Assembly (NCBI GenBank): GCA_022732315.1
Contig: JAIJUV010000192.1
Coordinates: 1-5,101, forward strand
Direction of reading: 5' to 3'
Origin: Prevotella sp.
Lineage (GTDB): Bacteria > Bacteroidota > Bacteroidia > Bacteroidales > Bacteroidaceae
DNA: 5,101 bases
The translations under genes and the position numbers were made by a program. The notes beneath the pieces were generated by a model. The model saw only the letters and a list, made by a program, of their open reading frames with translations. It was not told where the DNA came from and ran no database searches. Below are positions 1 through 5,101 of this stretch, piece after piece (position 1 is the first letter of the stretch; each line of letters starts with the position of its first letter).

Positions 1-1524
1 AATGCCTTGTCGTATTCTGAGGTACAAGAAACAACCAACTTGTTGAGTGACATTGCTTCAGAAAACGTAGTGCCATCCATTCTGATAAAGATAGATACTG
101 TTGAAGTTGAGGATGGCAACTTGGTTGTTGCTACCGTGAAGGAAGGACTCAACAAGCCTTATCATGACAACAAGGGAATCGTATGGGTGAAGAATGGTGC
201 CGACAAGCGTAAGGTGTTCGATAATGCTGAACTTGCAGAAATGATGACCGACTGCGGTAGTTTCGCTCCAGACGAGGCTGGTGTTAGGGATGCAACCATC
301 AACGACCTTGATGCAACGACTATCAAGCAGTTTCTTGGCAACCGTTTTGAAAGAGTGTTGGAAAAGAAAGGCTTGACAGGTGACGCTTATAATGAAGCAT
401 CACTTGATATGATTTGCTCTGCCATAGCCAAGGGACATGACTGTGAGAAGATACTTCGCAATCTGCGATTTATCCGTCCTGATGGTACACTGACCGTTGC
501 TGCCATGCTCCTGTTTGGCAAATACACCCAACGCTGGATGCCAATGATGACAGCCAAGTGTATCTGTTTTGCAGGCAACAGCATCGGCGGCAAGGTATTC
601 CGTGACAAAGTGAATGATGCAGATATGGAGGGAAATCTGCTTCATCAATATGACACGATCATGGATTTCTTCACTCGTAACCTGCATAATGTGCAGGTGG
701 GAGATGAATTCAACAGCATGGGTAAGTTGGAAATACCTTATACAAGCTTGGTTGAGTTCACGGTAAACAGCCTTGTACACCGTTCGTTGAACATGAAAGC
801 TCCTGTTCGCATTTTCATTTTCGACAATCGTGTGGAGATTCACAGTCCAGGTGCATTGCCTAACGGACTCACTATTGAGGATATCAAGGCAGGAACCTCT
901 ATGCCTCGCAATGTGTTCCTTTTTAACAATGCTATATACTTGCTGCCATACACTGGTGTAGGTAGCGGAATCACTCGTGCACTTGATGAAGATGTTAATG
1001 TCACGTTTATGAATAATGACAAGGCACAGGAATTTGTGATTATTGTTTGGAGAGAAGAAAGTAACCAAGTCGAAGTTGAAAGTAACGAAGTCGGTAACGA
1101 AGTCCATGATAAAAGTAACCAAGTCGAAGACCATAACACTGGACTTAGACACTCTGACACCAACTTAGACACTGGACTTAGACACTCTGACACCAACTTA
1201 GACACTGGACTTAGACACTCTGACACCAACTTAGACACTGGACTTAGACACTCTGACACCGACTTAGACACCGGACTTAGACACTCTGACACCGACTTAG
1301 ACACTAAAAGGGTAACATTGACGAACAAGGAAAAGGATATTGTAAACTTCTGTTCCGTACCTCGTACAACCAAAGAGATACTTGACAGAATTGGAGTCAG
1401 CATGCATTCCAAGAACCGAGAGCGTTATATCACCTCCCTTGTTGCAGCAGGATATTTGCAGATGACCAATCCTGAAAATCCTACGGCAAGCAATCAAAAA
1501 TACAAGAAAGTAACAACAAAATAG
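1..1524 (+). CDS. AlbA_2/HATPase_c_4 putative transcriptional regulator with winged helix, 5' end missing
   Basis: The frame is open from the first base, so the true start lies upstream; the TTG at 7 is probably an internal Leu. I read three parts. First comes the end of an AlbA_2 (Schlafen AAA_4) domain, with a 'KPY...GIVWVKNGADKRKV' segment at about 154-216. Next is a HATPase_c_4-like domain at about 735-1050. It has the family signature E-x3-N-x3-HR (Glu at 754-756, Asn at 766-768, His-Arg at 778-783), 'VEIHSPGALPNGL' and a Gly-rich 'GVGSGITRA'. Last is a winged-helix-like tail at about 1315-1510 ('TTKEILDRIGVS... ERYITSLVAAGYLQ'). A low-complexity linker with tandem repeats separates the last two. 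Such proteins are usually annotated as ATP-binding or DNA-binding regulators; their substrates are mostly unknown and I assign none. The stop (TAG, followed at once by TAA) is five bases before the next gene, so co-transcription is likely. Family call is confident, function is not. Confidence 0.88.
   Translation, partial: NALSYSEVQETTNLLSDIASENVVPSILIKIDTVEVEDGNLVVATVKEGLNKPYHDNKGIVWVKNGADKRKVFDNAELAEMMTDCGSFAPDEAGVRDATINDLDATTIKQFLGNRFERVLEKKGLTGDAYNEASLDMICSAIAKGHDCEKILRNLRFIRPDGTLTVAAMLLFGKYTQRWMPMMTAKCICFAGNSIGGKVFRDKVNDADMEGNLLHQYDTIMDFFTRNLHNVQVGDEFNSMGKLEIPYTSLVEFTVNSLVHRSLNMKAPVRIFIFDNRVEIHSPGALPNGLTIEDIKAGTSMPRNVFLFNNAIYLLPYTGVGSGITRALDEDVNVTFMNNDKAQEFVIIVWREESNQVEVESNEVGNEVHDKSNQVEDHNTGLRHSDTNLDTGLRHSDTNLDTGLRHSDTNLDTGLRHSDTDLDTGLRHSDTDLDTKRVTLTNKEKDIVNFCSVPRTTKEILDRIGVSMHSKNRERYITSLVAAGYLQMTNPENPTASNQKYKKVTTK
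1060..1137 (+). repeat. Degenerate SNxV-type repeats in the linker of the AlbA_2 protein
   Basis: The motif AGTAAC(C/G)AAGTC, encoding Ser-Asn-(Gln/Glu)-Val, occurs at 1060-1071, 1081-1092 and 1114-1125, with a GNEV variant at 1093-1104. An exact 18-bp match links 1058-1075 with 1112-1129. This is an older, decayed repeat tract next to the regular 33-bp array. Linkers in AlbA_2/HATPase_c_4 proteins are often built of short [VT]-rich repeats, so a flexible spacer ahead of the winged helix is the simplest reading. Confidence 0.75.
1138..1302 (+). repeat. Five tandem 33-bp in-frame repeats (11 residues each)
   Basis: Five head-to-tail units begin at 1138, 1171, 1204, 1237 and 1270 and encode TGLRHSDT(N/D)LD. 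Units 1-3 are identical at the DNA level. Unit 4 has one A-to-G change (Asn to Asp), and unit 5 has that change plus a silent T-to-C. A sixth unit begins with ACT at 1303 and then breaks off. Because the unit is a multiple of three, copy-number change by slippage or unequal recombination would lengthen or shorten the linker without breaking the frame. The identical 5' units suggest recent expansion there. Confidence 0.97.
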
Positions 1525-1529
1525 TAAGA

Positions 1530-2699
1530 ATGATTAACTCTTTATATTTCCTTCAGTTTGCATGTTTCATCTTCATGCTCATCAATGCCCTTATCCTCGG
1601 TATCACCCACCTGCACATGAAGTGGACCAACCGACGCTATGAGTGGTCACGTTGGCTGATACTTGCAGGTATGACGGGACTTGCCATACAATATCTCTTG
1701 CAGATGCTCTTGGGTTTTCGTGCGAAAAGTGATGACTTGGGAGCTATTTTCAACATTCTTGTCTATACCCCATGCTTCACCACTATCTCCATGGGCATAT
1801 ACAACATTGAGGCGACCCATGCCAACCGCCGAAAGATGAACATCGTCTGCACTTGCATTTATGCCGCCATCATCGCAGTTTTCTGCATAGGCTACAGCAA
1901 TAGCGGAAGTCTTAACATTGGCAACTGGCTCTATGCGATGCTCGTATTGTTCGGCACAAACGTAGCGTATTGCATCTATATGATTATGATTGAGATGCGG
2001 AAACGCAAGAAAATGTTAGAACTGATGACTGGTGGCGACATGCTGCCCTACGTGCGATATGCCCGAGCCAGTGTCTTCGCCCTGTTCTTCTCTACCCTTA
2101 CCATGCCTTTCGCCATCCTCTCTACCACCTTATTATATATAATAGGACCGTTGGCTCTGCTCTCTATCCTTTTCTTCAACCTGAGTTTCGTGGCTTTGGG
2201 CTACAATTACGTTCCTACCGAGGAACTCTTGGATAAGGAGGAAGAAGAAGGCGCAGCCATAGCAGATGAAGAAACAGAATATGGGGGGGCATCTTTGGAA
2301 AGCTCCGATGGGTTGGATGCAGAGTCTGCTGATGGTAAAGGAATGTTACAGTCATTTCCTCAGGAGAGTCAGGCAGCCATCAAGGAGAAGCTCGACAAGT
2401 GGTGCGAAGAGTTGGGCTACAAAGACACTACAGTAAACATGTTCACCCTGGCACGCTCGCTGAACATCTCCAAGAACGAGTTGTCACGCTACTTCAATTC
2501 ATGCCTAAACTCCACCTTCCGCATCTGGCTTGCCGAGGTACGTTTCGAGGCGGCAAAGAAGATGATACTCGACTATCCCGACTATAGCAACGACATCATT
2601 TCAGCCGAATGTGGTTTCTCCTCCCGTTCCTATCTCTATCGCATATTCAAAGAGAAAGAAGGTTGCTCCCCAACAGTTTGGAGAGCGAAAATACAATAA
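1530..2699 (+). CDS. Membrane-anchored AraC-family transcriptional regulator
   Basis: The 389-residue product has two halves. Residues 1 to about 224 hold roughly seven hydrophobic helices (about 6-27, 41-62, 73-93, 105-125, 132-153, 178-198, 199-221), with basic loops such as 'EMRKRKK'. A polar, very acidic linker follows (about 229-270, including DKEEEE). The C-terminal ~105 residues are an AraC/HTH_18 domain: first helix-turn-helix at about 303-324 ('FTLARSLNISKNELSRYFN'), the linker helix 'FRIWLAEVRFEAAKKMI', and the second at about 353-376 ('DIISAECGFSSRSYLYRIF'). AraC domains bind DNA, often to activate. Fusion to a membrane domain suggests a one-component sensor that stays at the inner membrane while its DNA-binding part reaches the chromosome; the signal is unknown. 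The ATG at 1530 is chosen because it leads straight into the first helix and follows the upstream stop by five bases. A G7 tract lies in the linker. The phased repeats just downstream are a plausible target. Confidence 0.92.
   Translation: MINSLYFLQFACFIFMLINALILGITHLHMKWTNRRYEWSRWLILAGMTGLAIQYLLQMLLGFRAKSDDLGAIFNILVYTPCFTTISMGIYNIEATHANRRKMNIVCTCIYAAIIAVFCIGYSNSGSLNIGNWLYAMLVLFGTNVAYCIYMIMIEMRKRKKMLELMTGGDMLPYVRYARASVFALFFSTLTMPFAILSTTLLYIIGPLALLSILFFNLSFVALGYNYVPTEELLDKEEEEGAAIADEETEYGGASLESSDGLDAESADGKGMLQSFPQESQAAIKEKLDKWCEELGYKDTTVNMFTLARSLNISKNELSRYFNSCLNSTFRIWLAEVRFEAAKKMILDYPDYSNDIISAECGFSSRSYLYRIFKEKEGCSPTVWRAKIQ
2283..2289 (+). repeat. G7 homopolymer in the linker of the AraC regulator gene
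   Basis: Seven consecutive G bases encode part of 'YGGAS', between the membrane domain and the DNA-binding domain. Reading the shifted frames by hand, one extra G reaches TGA about 17 codons after the tract. One missing G reaches TAA near 2434, before the first helix-turn-helix. Either slip would therefore leave a membrane domain without a DNA-binding domain. The tract is shorter than most proven phase-variable tracts. Confidence 0.9.
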
Positions 2700-2706
2700 A
2701 TCACGC

Positions 2707-2784
2707 CTTAGGTGTCTACTTCCCCCACCAAGTAGACACCTATTTTGTAGGAAGTAGACACCTAAGTGGGGGAAGTGGACACCT
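2707..2784. promoter_or_regulatory. Array of four 12-bp sites phased at 20-22 bp; candidate operator
   Basis: The word AAGTAGACACCT lies at 2730-2741 and 2752-2763, with one mismatch at 2773-2784 (AAGTGGACACCT) and inverted at 2710-2721 (AGGTGTCTACTT). Start-to-start distances are 20, 22 and 21 bp, close to two helical turns, so all sites face the same side of the helix. AraC-type activators classically bind direct half-sites about 21 bp apart. The last site ends 18 bases before the -7 box and would cover the -33 region. The neighbouring AraC-family gene is the obvious candidate binder, but that link is inferred. A small MITE-like palindrome is an alternative. Confidence 0.68.
2709..2746 (+). 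terminator. Candidate hairpin terminator after the AraC regulator gene
   Basis: Ten bases after the TAA stop, 2709-2721 pairs perfectly with 2730-2742 (13 bp) around an 8-base loop, CCCCCACC. A short T run (2743-2746) follows. Position and shape fit an intrinsic terminator, although the T tract is weak. The same 5' arm can instead pair with 2750-2766 (17 bp, perfect) or with 2766-2784 (19 bp with one G-U pair in RNA, followed by more Ts to 2788), so the fold is ambiguous. The repeats may exist primarily as DNA-binding sites. Confidence 0.4.
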
Positions 2785-2802
2785 TTTTCCGAAGAAAAAC
2801 AC

Positions 2803-2810
2803 TATCTTTG
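2803..2810 (+). promoter_or_regulatory. Bacteroidetes-type -7 promoter element (TATCTTTG)
   Basis: TATCTTTG matches the Bacteroidetes sigma-70 -7 consensus TAnnTTTG exactly. I see no convincing -33 TTTG/TTG at the expected distance; only a T5 run at 2784-2788, adjoining the last 12-bp repeat. A missing -33 box with phased sites in its place suggests an activator-dependent promoter. Transcription would begin at about 2814-2817, nearly on top of the ATG at 2815. It would drive the small membrane protein and probably the lipoprotein genes after it. Confidence 0.66.
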
Positions 2811-2814
2811 CACC

Positions 2815-3066
2815 ATGGAAAATATAATAGAGACTTTCACGAAAGAGGAACAGGCTATTTTTATAGTGGCATTGTTTCTTCTGCTGTTCGCCATAGTCAT
2901 GAGCTATGCCATGGTTCAAGACTACAGGATATATCTTGATGAAAACTACAAGGCTCGCTACAGCTTCTGTGATTTCATAAAGAGGGGGAGATACTATATC
3001 TATCTGTTTCTCGGATTGTTCCTTGTGACATTTCTGGGATTGGCAGTGTTTATGATGGCCATATAA
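2815..3066 (+). CDS. Small two-helix membrane protein of unknown function
   Basis: I do not recognise this 83-residue protein. It has a short charged N-terminus ('MENIIETFTKEEQ'), a hydrophobic helix at about 14-34, a central polar part rich in Tyr and basic residues (about 36-60, including 'FIKRGRYY'), and a second helix at about 61-82 ending 'VFMMAI'. There is no signal peptide cleavage site, so an inner-membrane hairpin is expected. The -7 box immediately upstream supports transcription. That box is only four bases from the ATG, so translation may be leaderless, or may begin at an internal ATG (2899 or 2911), which would leave one helix. It sits between the membrane-bound regulator and the lipoprotein genes, so a role in sensing or export is conceivable but unproven. 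The next clear gene starts 150 bases on. Confidence 0.62.
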   Translation: MENIIETFTKEEQAIFIVALFLLLFAIVMSYAMVQDYRIYLDENYKARYSFCDFIKRGRYYIYLFLGLFLVTFLGLAVFMMAI

Positions 3067-3127
3067 AAGAAGTGTATTGATAAAAAATATACAGAAATGA
3101 ACAACAGATAACAAAAACAAGCTATTC

Positions 3128-3184
3128 ATGATATTGATACTTGTGATGGCTTGTTCATTCCTCTATGGGGCAGCCGTGCTGTGA
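3128..3184 (+). CDS. Possible 18-codon hydrophobic micro-ORF
   Basis: An ATG at 3128 opens a frame coding for 'MILILVMACSFLYGAAVL' and ends in TGA at 3182-3184. The peptide is almost wholly hydrophobic, long enough to span a membrane once, and contains an imperfect lipobox-like 'VMAC'. The same frame is open back to 3101 without a start codon, reading 'TTDNKNKLF', and a short ATG frame (MNNR, then stop) begins at 3097. It could be a micro-protein, a leader peptide, or the frameshifted remnant of a small gene starting at 3097. No ribosome-binding site is evident and chance is not excluded. Confidence 0.25.
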   Translation: MILILVMACSFLYGAAVL

Positions 3185-3216
3185 CTGAAAAAAGAAATAA
3201 AGTAGAACCAAAGACG

Positions 3217-4548
3217 ATGAATACAAAAAGAAGATACATCTATCTGAAGATATGTATGCTGGTCATGTTCGTGTGGCTGACAGCTTGCAACCGAGACCCG
3301 CACGAGGGAGAGAGGGGGATGGCCGTAACCATCGACAACACCCAATGTCCAGACGTGCCCATCGGGGCAATCAAGCTCTACATCTACGGCACGGGGGGGA
3401 ACCTCTATGCCACCTACAACTGTGCGGACGCACGGGGCATTGCTGCCGTCCTGCAGCGCTTAAAAGCCGGACACTACACGGTAGCGGTGGTCATCAATGC
3501 GGACGAAGAAGCGGCGGAGACCTCCACCCTCACTGCCCTGCACGAGTGGTTAGAGATGGAAATGAGCCACGAGACCAACCTGCTTTCGGGCATAGCGGAG
3601 GTGAATGTGACGGAGGACGGCATCAGCCCTGTCACCGTCTTCCTGCAGCGGGGTGTTTTCACGCTGTCCACGCTCCGTCTGTTGCTCACGCTGCCCGTCC
3701 AGAAACTGCCGGATTACACACCAAAGGAGAGCAAGACTCGTGCCACCGGAACCGCCAATATAATAAGGTGTGTGGCAGAACTCAGCAAGGCAGGCACGGA
3801 CATCGTGGTGCTTCACAAAGCCGTGACACCCGTCCCGCAAGCCGACGGCACATATCTCGTGGAGCTTGAACTGGCAGAAGGCTCTTACGACCTGCGCCTG
3901 TGGACGGACTATGCCCGCGCTGACAATCCGCTTGCCGACACATTTTATCATACGGAAAGCCTGAAAGCAGTGACCATCGTCACGAAGCCATACACGGCGA
4001 ACACCGATGCCAAGGATGCGGCGTACTATAACAAAAGTGACATCACGTTGTCCGAAGAGGGCGCAACAATGAATGTGCAACTCCAACGCCCATTGGCAAA
4101 GTACCGCCTCATAGCCAAAGACGTAGAAAACTACCGCAAGCTGATGGAAGCGAAGCCGGATATATACCCCCCGTTGAAGAATCTGACGGTAAAGGTTCAG
4201 TATGAGGGATATTTCCCCTCTGGATTTAATGTTTCTACAGGAAAACCAAATGATGCCGTAAGTGGTATAAGTTACTCGCAGGTATCACTTCATTATAATG
4301 ATGTTGACAATGAGGTTTTGTTAGGCAGCGATTGGGTGTTGGTAAATGGAACAGAGTCACTTGTCAATGTTACAGTTACCGTAACTGACAATCTTGGCAA
4401 TACGTTATGTCGTGCTTCGGGTGTTCAGATAAATTACCGGAATAGCCACCTTACGACAGTGTATGGCAATTTTCTTACGGGTGGCATCAACAAGGGCGGC
4501 GTCGACATAAATACCGAATGGAACGGAATATACAATGTGTGGTTTTAA
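3217..4548 (+). CDS. FimB/Mfa2-like, DUF6562-containing fimbrial/adhesin lipoprotein
   Basis: This 443-residue lipoprotein has a basic N-terminus (NTKRR), a hydrophobic stretch and the lipobox Leu-Thr-Ala-Cys with Cys24 as the lipidated residue. The acidic 'NRDPHEGE' after it fits export to the cell surface. Residues about 33-165 look like the beta-sandwich domain of FimB/Mfa2-type minor fimbrial subunits ('IKLYIYGTGGNLYATY', 'LKAGHYTVAVVIN', 'VTVFLQRGVFTL'). After a 'KTRATG' boundary (173-178) comes a DUF6562-like region with 'LRLWTDY' (226-232), 'DAAYYNKSDITL' (267-278) and 'VQLQRPLAKYRLIAKDV' (287-303), ending in 'HLTTVYGNFLTGG'. The ATG at 3217 is chosen because it directly precedes the signal peptide; an in-frame TTG at 3151 would add 22 polar residues. 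GC content falls sharply near 4195. The next lipoprotein gene follows after 26 bases. An anchor or tip subunit of a type V-like pilus is likely, but not certain. Confidence 0.83.
   Translation: MNTKRRYIYLKICMLVMFVWLTACNRDPHEGERGMAVTIDNTQCPDVPIGAIKLYIYGTGGNLYATYNCADARGIAAVLQRLKAGHYTVAVVINADEEAAETSTLTALHEWLEMEMSHETNLLSGIAEVNVTEDGISPVTVFLQRGVFTLSTLRLLLTLPVQKLPDYTPKESKTRATGTANIIRCVAELSKAGTDIVVLHKAVTPVPQADGTYLVELELAEGSYDLRLWTDYARADNPLADTFYHTESLKAVTIVTKPYTANTDAKDAAYYNKSDITLSEEGATMNVQLQRPLAKYRLIAKDVENYRKLMEAKPDIYPPLKNLTVKVQYEGYFPSGFNVSTGKPNDAVSGISYSQVSLHYNDVDNEVLLGSDWVLVNGTESLVNVTVTVTDNLGNTLCRASGVQINYRNSHLTTVYGNFLTGGINKGGVDINTEWNGIYNVWF
3393..3399 (+). repeat. G7 homopolymer near the 5' end of the large lipoprotein gene
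   Basis: Seven G bases fall in the codons for Thr59-Gly60-Gly61. A slip of one base would destroy the lipoprotein after about 60 residues. This is the second G7 run in the window; the first lies in the AraC-type regulator gene. A run of seven is at the low end for phase variation, and local GC is near 60%, so chance is quite possible. Confidence 0.9.
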
Positions 4549-4574
4549 GTAACAAGTAAATATACAATTAGAAA

Positions 4575-5101
4575 ATGATTAAAAAAGTTTTTTTGATGCT
4601 GGGCATCGCAGCGATGCTGGCATCGTGCAGTCAGAACGAGGAGTTGTTTACCGACAAGGGAAACAACACAGTACAACAGGTGACTTTCACACTCGCAACC
4701 GACGAGAAGCCCCAAACACGTGCTACCGTGGATGGCTTGCGTTATGTGGTTGCTGTCTATGATGAGGCTGGTACGACAGAAGTAAAGCAGGAAACAACTT
4801 TCGAAAACAACAGCTTTACCATCATGTTGCCTCCGGGTACATACAAGTGTCTTTTTTGGGCAGACTATGGCAGTACGAACTATGACGCAACGGACTTGAC
4901 AAGTGTGAAAGAATTGAAAAGCACTGAGGCAGATGCCAATGCCGAGGCTTTTTATGCAAACCAATCGATTAAAGTCAGCAATGGCAATCAGGTAAACGTT
5001 ACGCTGAATCGTGCTGTAGCCAAAGTGATTTTGAGGGAAACCGATGTGTTGGAGCCTGGAAGCATGACCGTGACTTATAGCCGCCCATTGAGCTTCAATG
5101 T
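4575..5101 (+). CDS. DUF6562-like lipoprotein, 3' end beyond the window
   Basis: The ATG at 4575 opens a frame that stays open to the window edge (175 complete codons). The first 18 residues are a type II signal peptide, 'MIKKVFLMLGIAAMLASC', with lipobox Leu-Ala-Ser-Cys. 'SQNEE' follows, resembling the acidic export signal of surface lipoproteins in Bacteroidetes. The mature part runs 'VTFTLATDEKPQTRA' (36-50), then 'GTYKCLFWADYG' (88-99), 'AFYANQSIKV' (125-134) and 'NVTLNRAVAKVILRETDV' (141-158). These blocks match, in the same order, the C-terminal half of the preceding lipoprotein (LRLWTDY, AAYYNKSDITL, VQLQRPLAKYRLIAKDV). The gene starts 26 bases after the previous stop with no promoter motif between, so the two are probably one transcript. 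It may be a fimbrillin-like or companion surface subunit; the 'TRA' motif resembles the boundary before the first domain in many such proteins. Confidence 0.86.
   Translation, partial: MIKKVFLMLGIAAMLASCSQNEELFTDKGNNTVQQVTFTLATDEKPQTRATVDGLRYVVAVYDEAGTTEVKQETTFENNSFTIMLPPGTYKCLFWADYGSTNYDATDLTSVKELKSTEADANAEAFYANQSIKVSNGNQVNVTLNRAVAKVILRETDVLEPGSMTVTYSRPLSFN

Noticed and set aside
1138..1302. CRISPR-like array of 33-bp repeats
   Set aside because: The units are directly tandem with no spacers and lie in frame within a coding gene.
840..1412. Long reverse-strand open frame containing repeated 'VSECLSPVSKL'
   Set aside because: It is the mirror of the 33-bp tandem repeat inside a forward gene with clear domain motifs. 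Its own sequence shows no recognisable domain beyond the repeat.
2707..2784. Invertible promoter or recombinase site bounded by the inverted arms
   Set aside because: The spacer between arms is only 26-43 bp, no recombinase gene is present, and the -7 box lies outside the arms, so inversion would not flip the promoter.
1138..2784. Shared TAGACAC core between the coding 33-bp repeats and the operator-like array
   Set aside because: The match is only seven bases. In the coding repeat it recurs at alternating 20 and 13 bp steps set by the amino-acid unit, so chance is the simpler explanation, although decoy binding sites cannot be excluded.
3151..3216. Upstream TTG start for the large lipoprotein (22 extra residues)
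   Set aside because: The extra residues are polar and would put a non-signal stretch before a good type II signal peptide. The ATG at 3217 starts directly at the basic n-region.
3252..3869. 205-codon forward frame overlapping the lipoprotein gene
   Set aside because: It is an Arg/His/Gly-rich product typical of an out-of-frame reading of GC-rich DNA. It overlaps a gene with a lipobox and domain motifs.
3550..4086. Reverse-strand open frame of 178 codons
   Set aside because: It is antisense to the best-supported part of the lipoprotein gene and shows no recognisable domain.

Overview
The window looks like a chromosomal segment from a Bacteroidales bacterium (Bacteroides, Phocaeicola or Prevotella type; the genus cannot be fixed from this sequence). 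The signs are two lipoproteins with Bacteroidetes-style lipoboxes and DUF6562/FimB-Mfa2-like features, a TAnnTTTG promoter element, and gene starts without clear Shine-Dalgarno sequences. Every supported gene is on the + strand. I see no tRNA, rRNA, CRISPR array or insertion sequence.

Layout. (1) Positions 1-1524 hold the 3' part of an AlbA_2 (Schlafen AAA_4-like) / HATPase_c_4 putative regulator. Its linker contains five tandem 33-bp units ahead of a C-terminal winged helix. (2) Five bases later, 1530-2699 encodes a seven-helix membrane protein fused to a C-terminal AraC-type DNA-binding domain. (3) The 115-base gap after it carries the most striking non-coding structure: four copies of a 12-bp word (AAGTAGACACCT), one inverted and three direct, at 20-22 bp periods. 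They end just before a Bacteroidetes -7 box (TATCTTTG). (4) That box lies four bases before an 83-codon two-helix membrane protein ORF (2815-3066). (5) A 150-base gap follows, with a possible 18-codon hydrophobic micro-ORF. (6) 3217-4548 encodes a 443-residue fimbrial-type lipoprotein. (7) 4575 to the window edge encodes a second, shorter lipoprotein related to the C-terminal half of the first.

Working model (inference). The membrane-tethered AraC protein acts as a one-component sensor. It binds the 21-bp-phased site array next to its own gene and switches the downstream promoter, driving a surface-adhesin/type V pilus-like operon made of the small membrane protein and two lipoproteins. Several features suggest variability: the in-frame 33-bp repeats, two G7 tracts (one exactly between the membrane and DNA-binding domains of the regulator), and a sharp GC drop inside the large lipoprotein gene that marks it as a mosaic.
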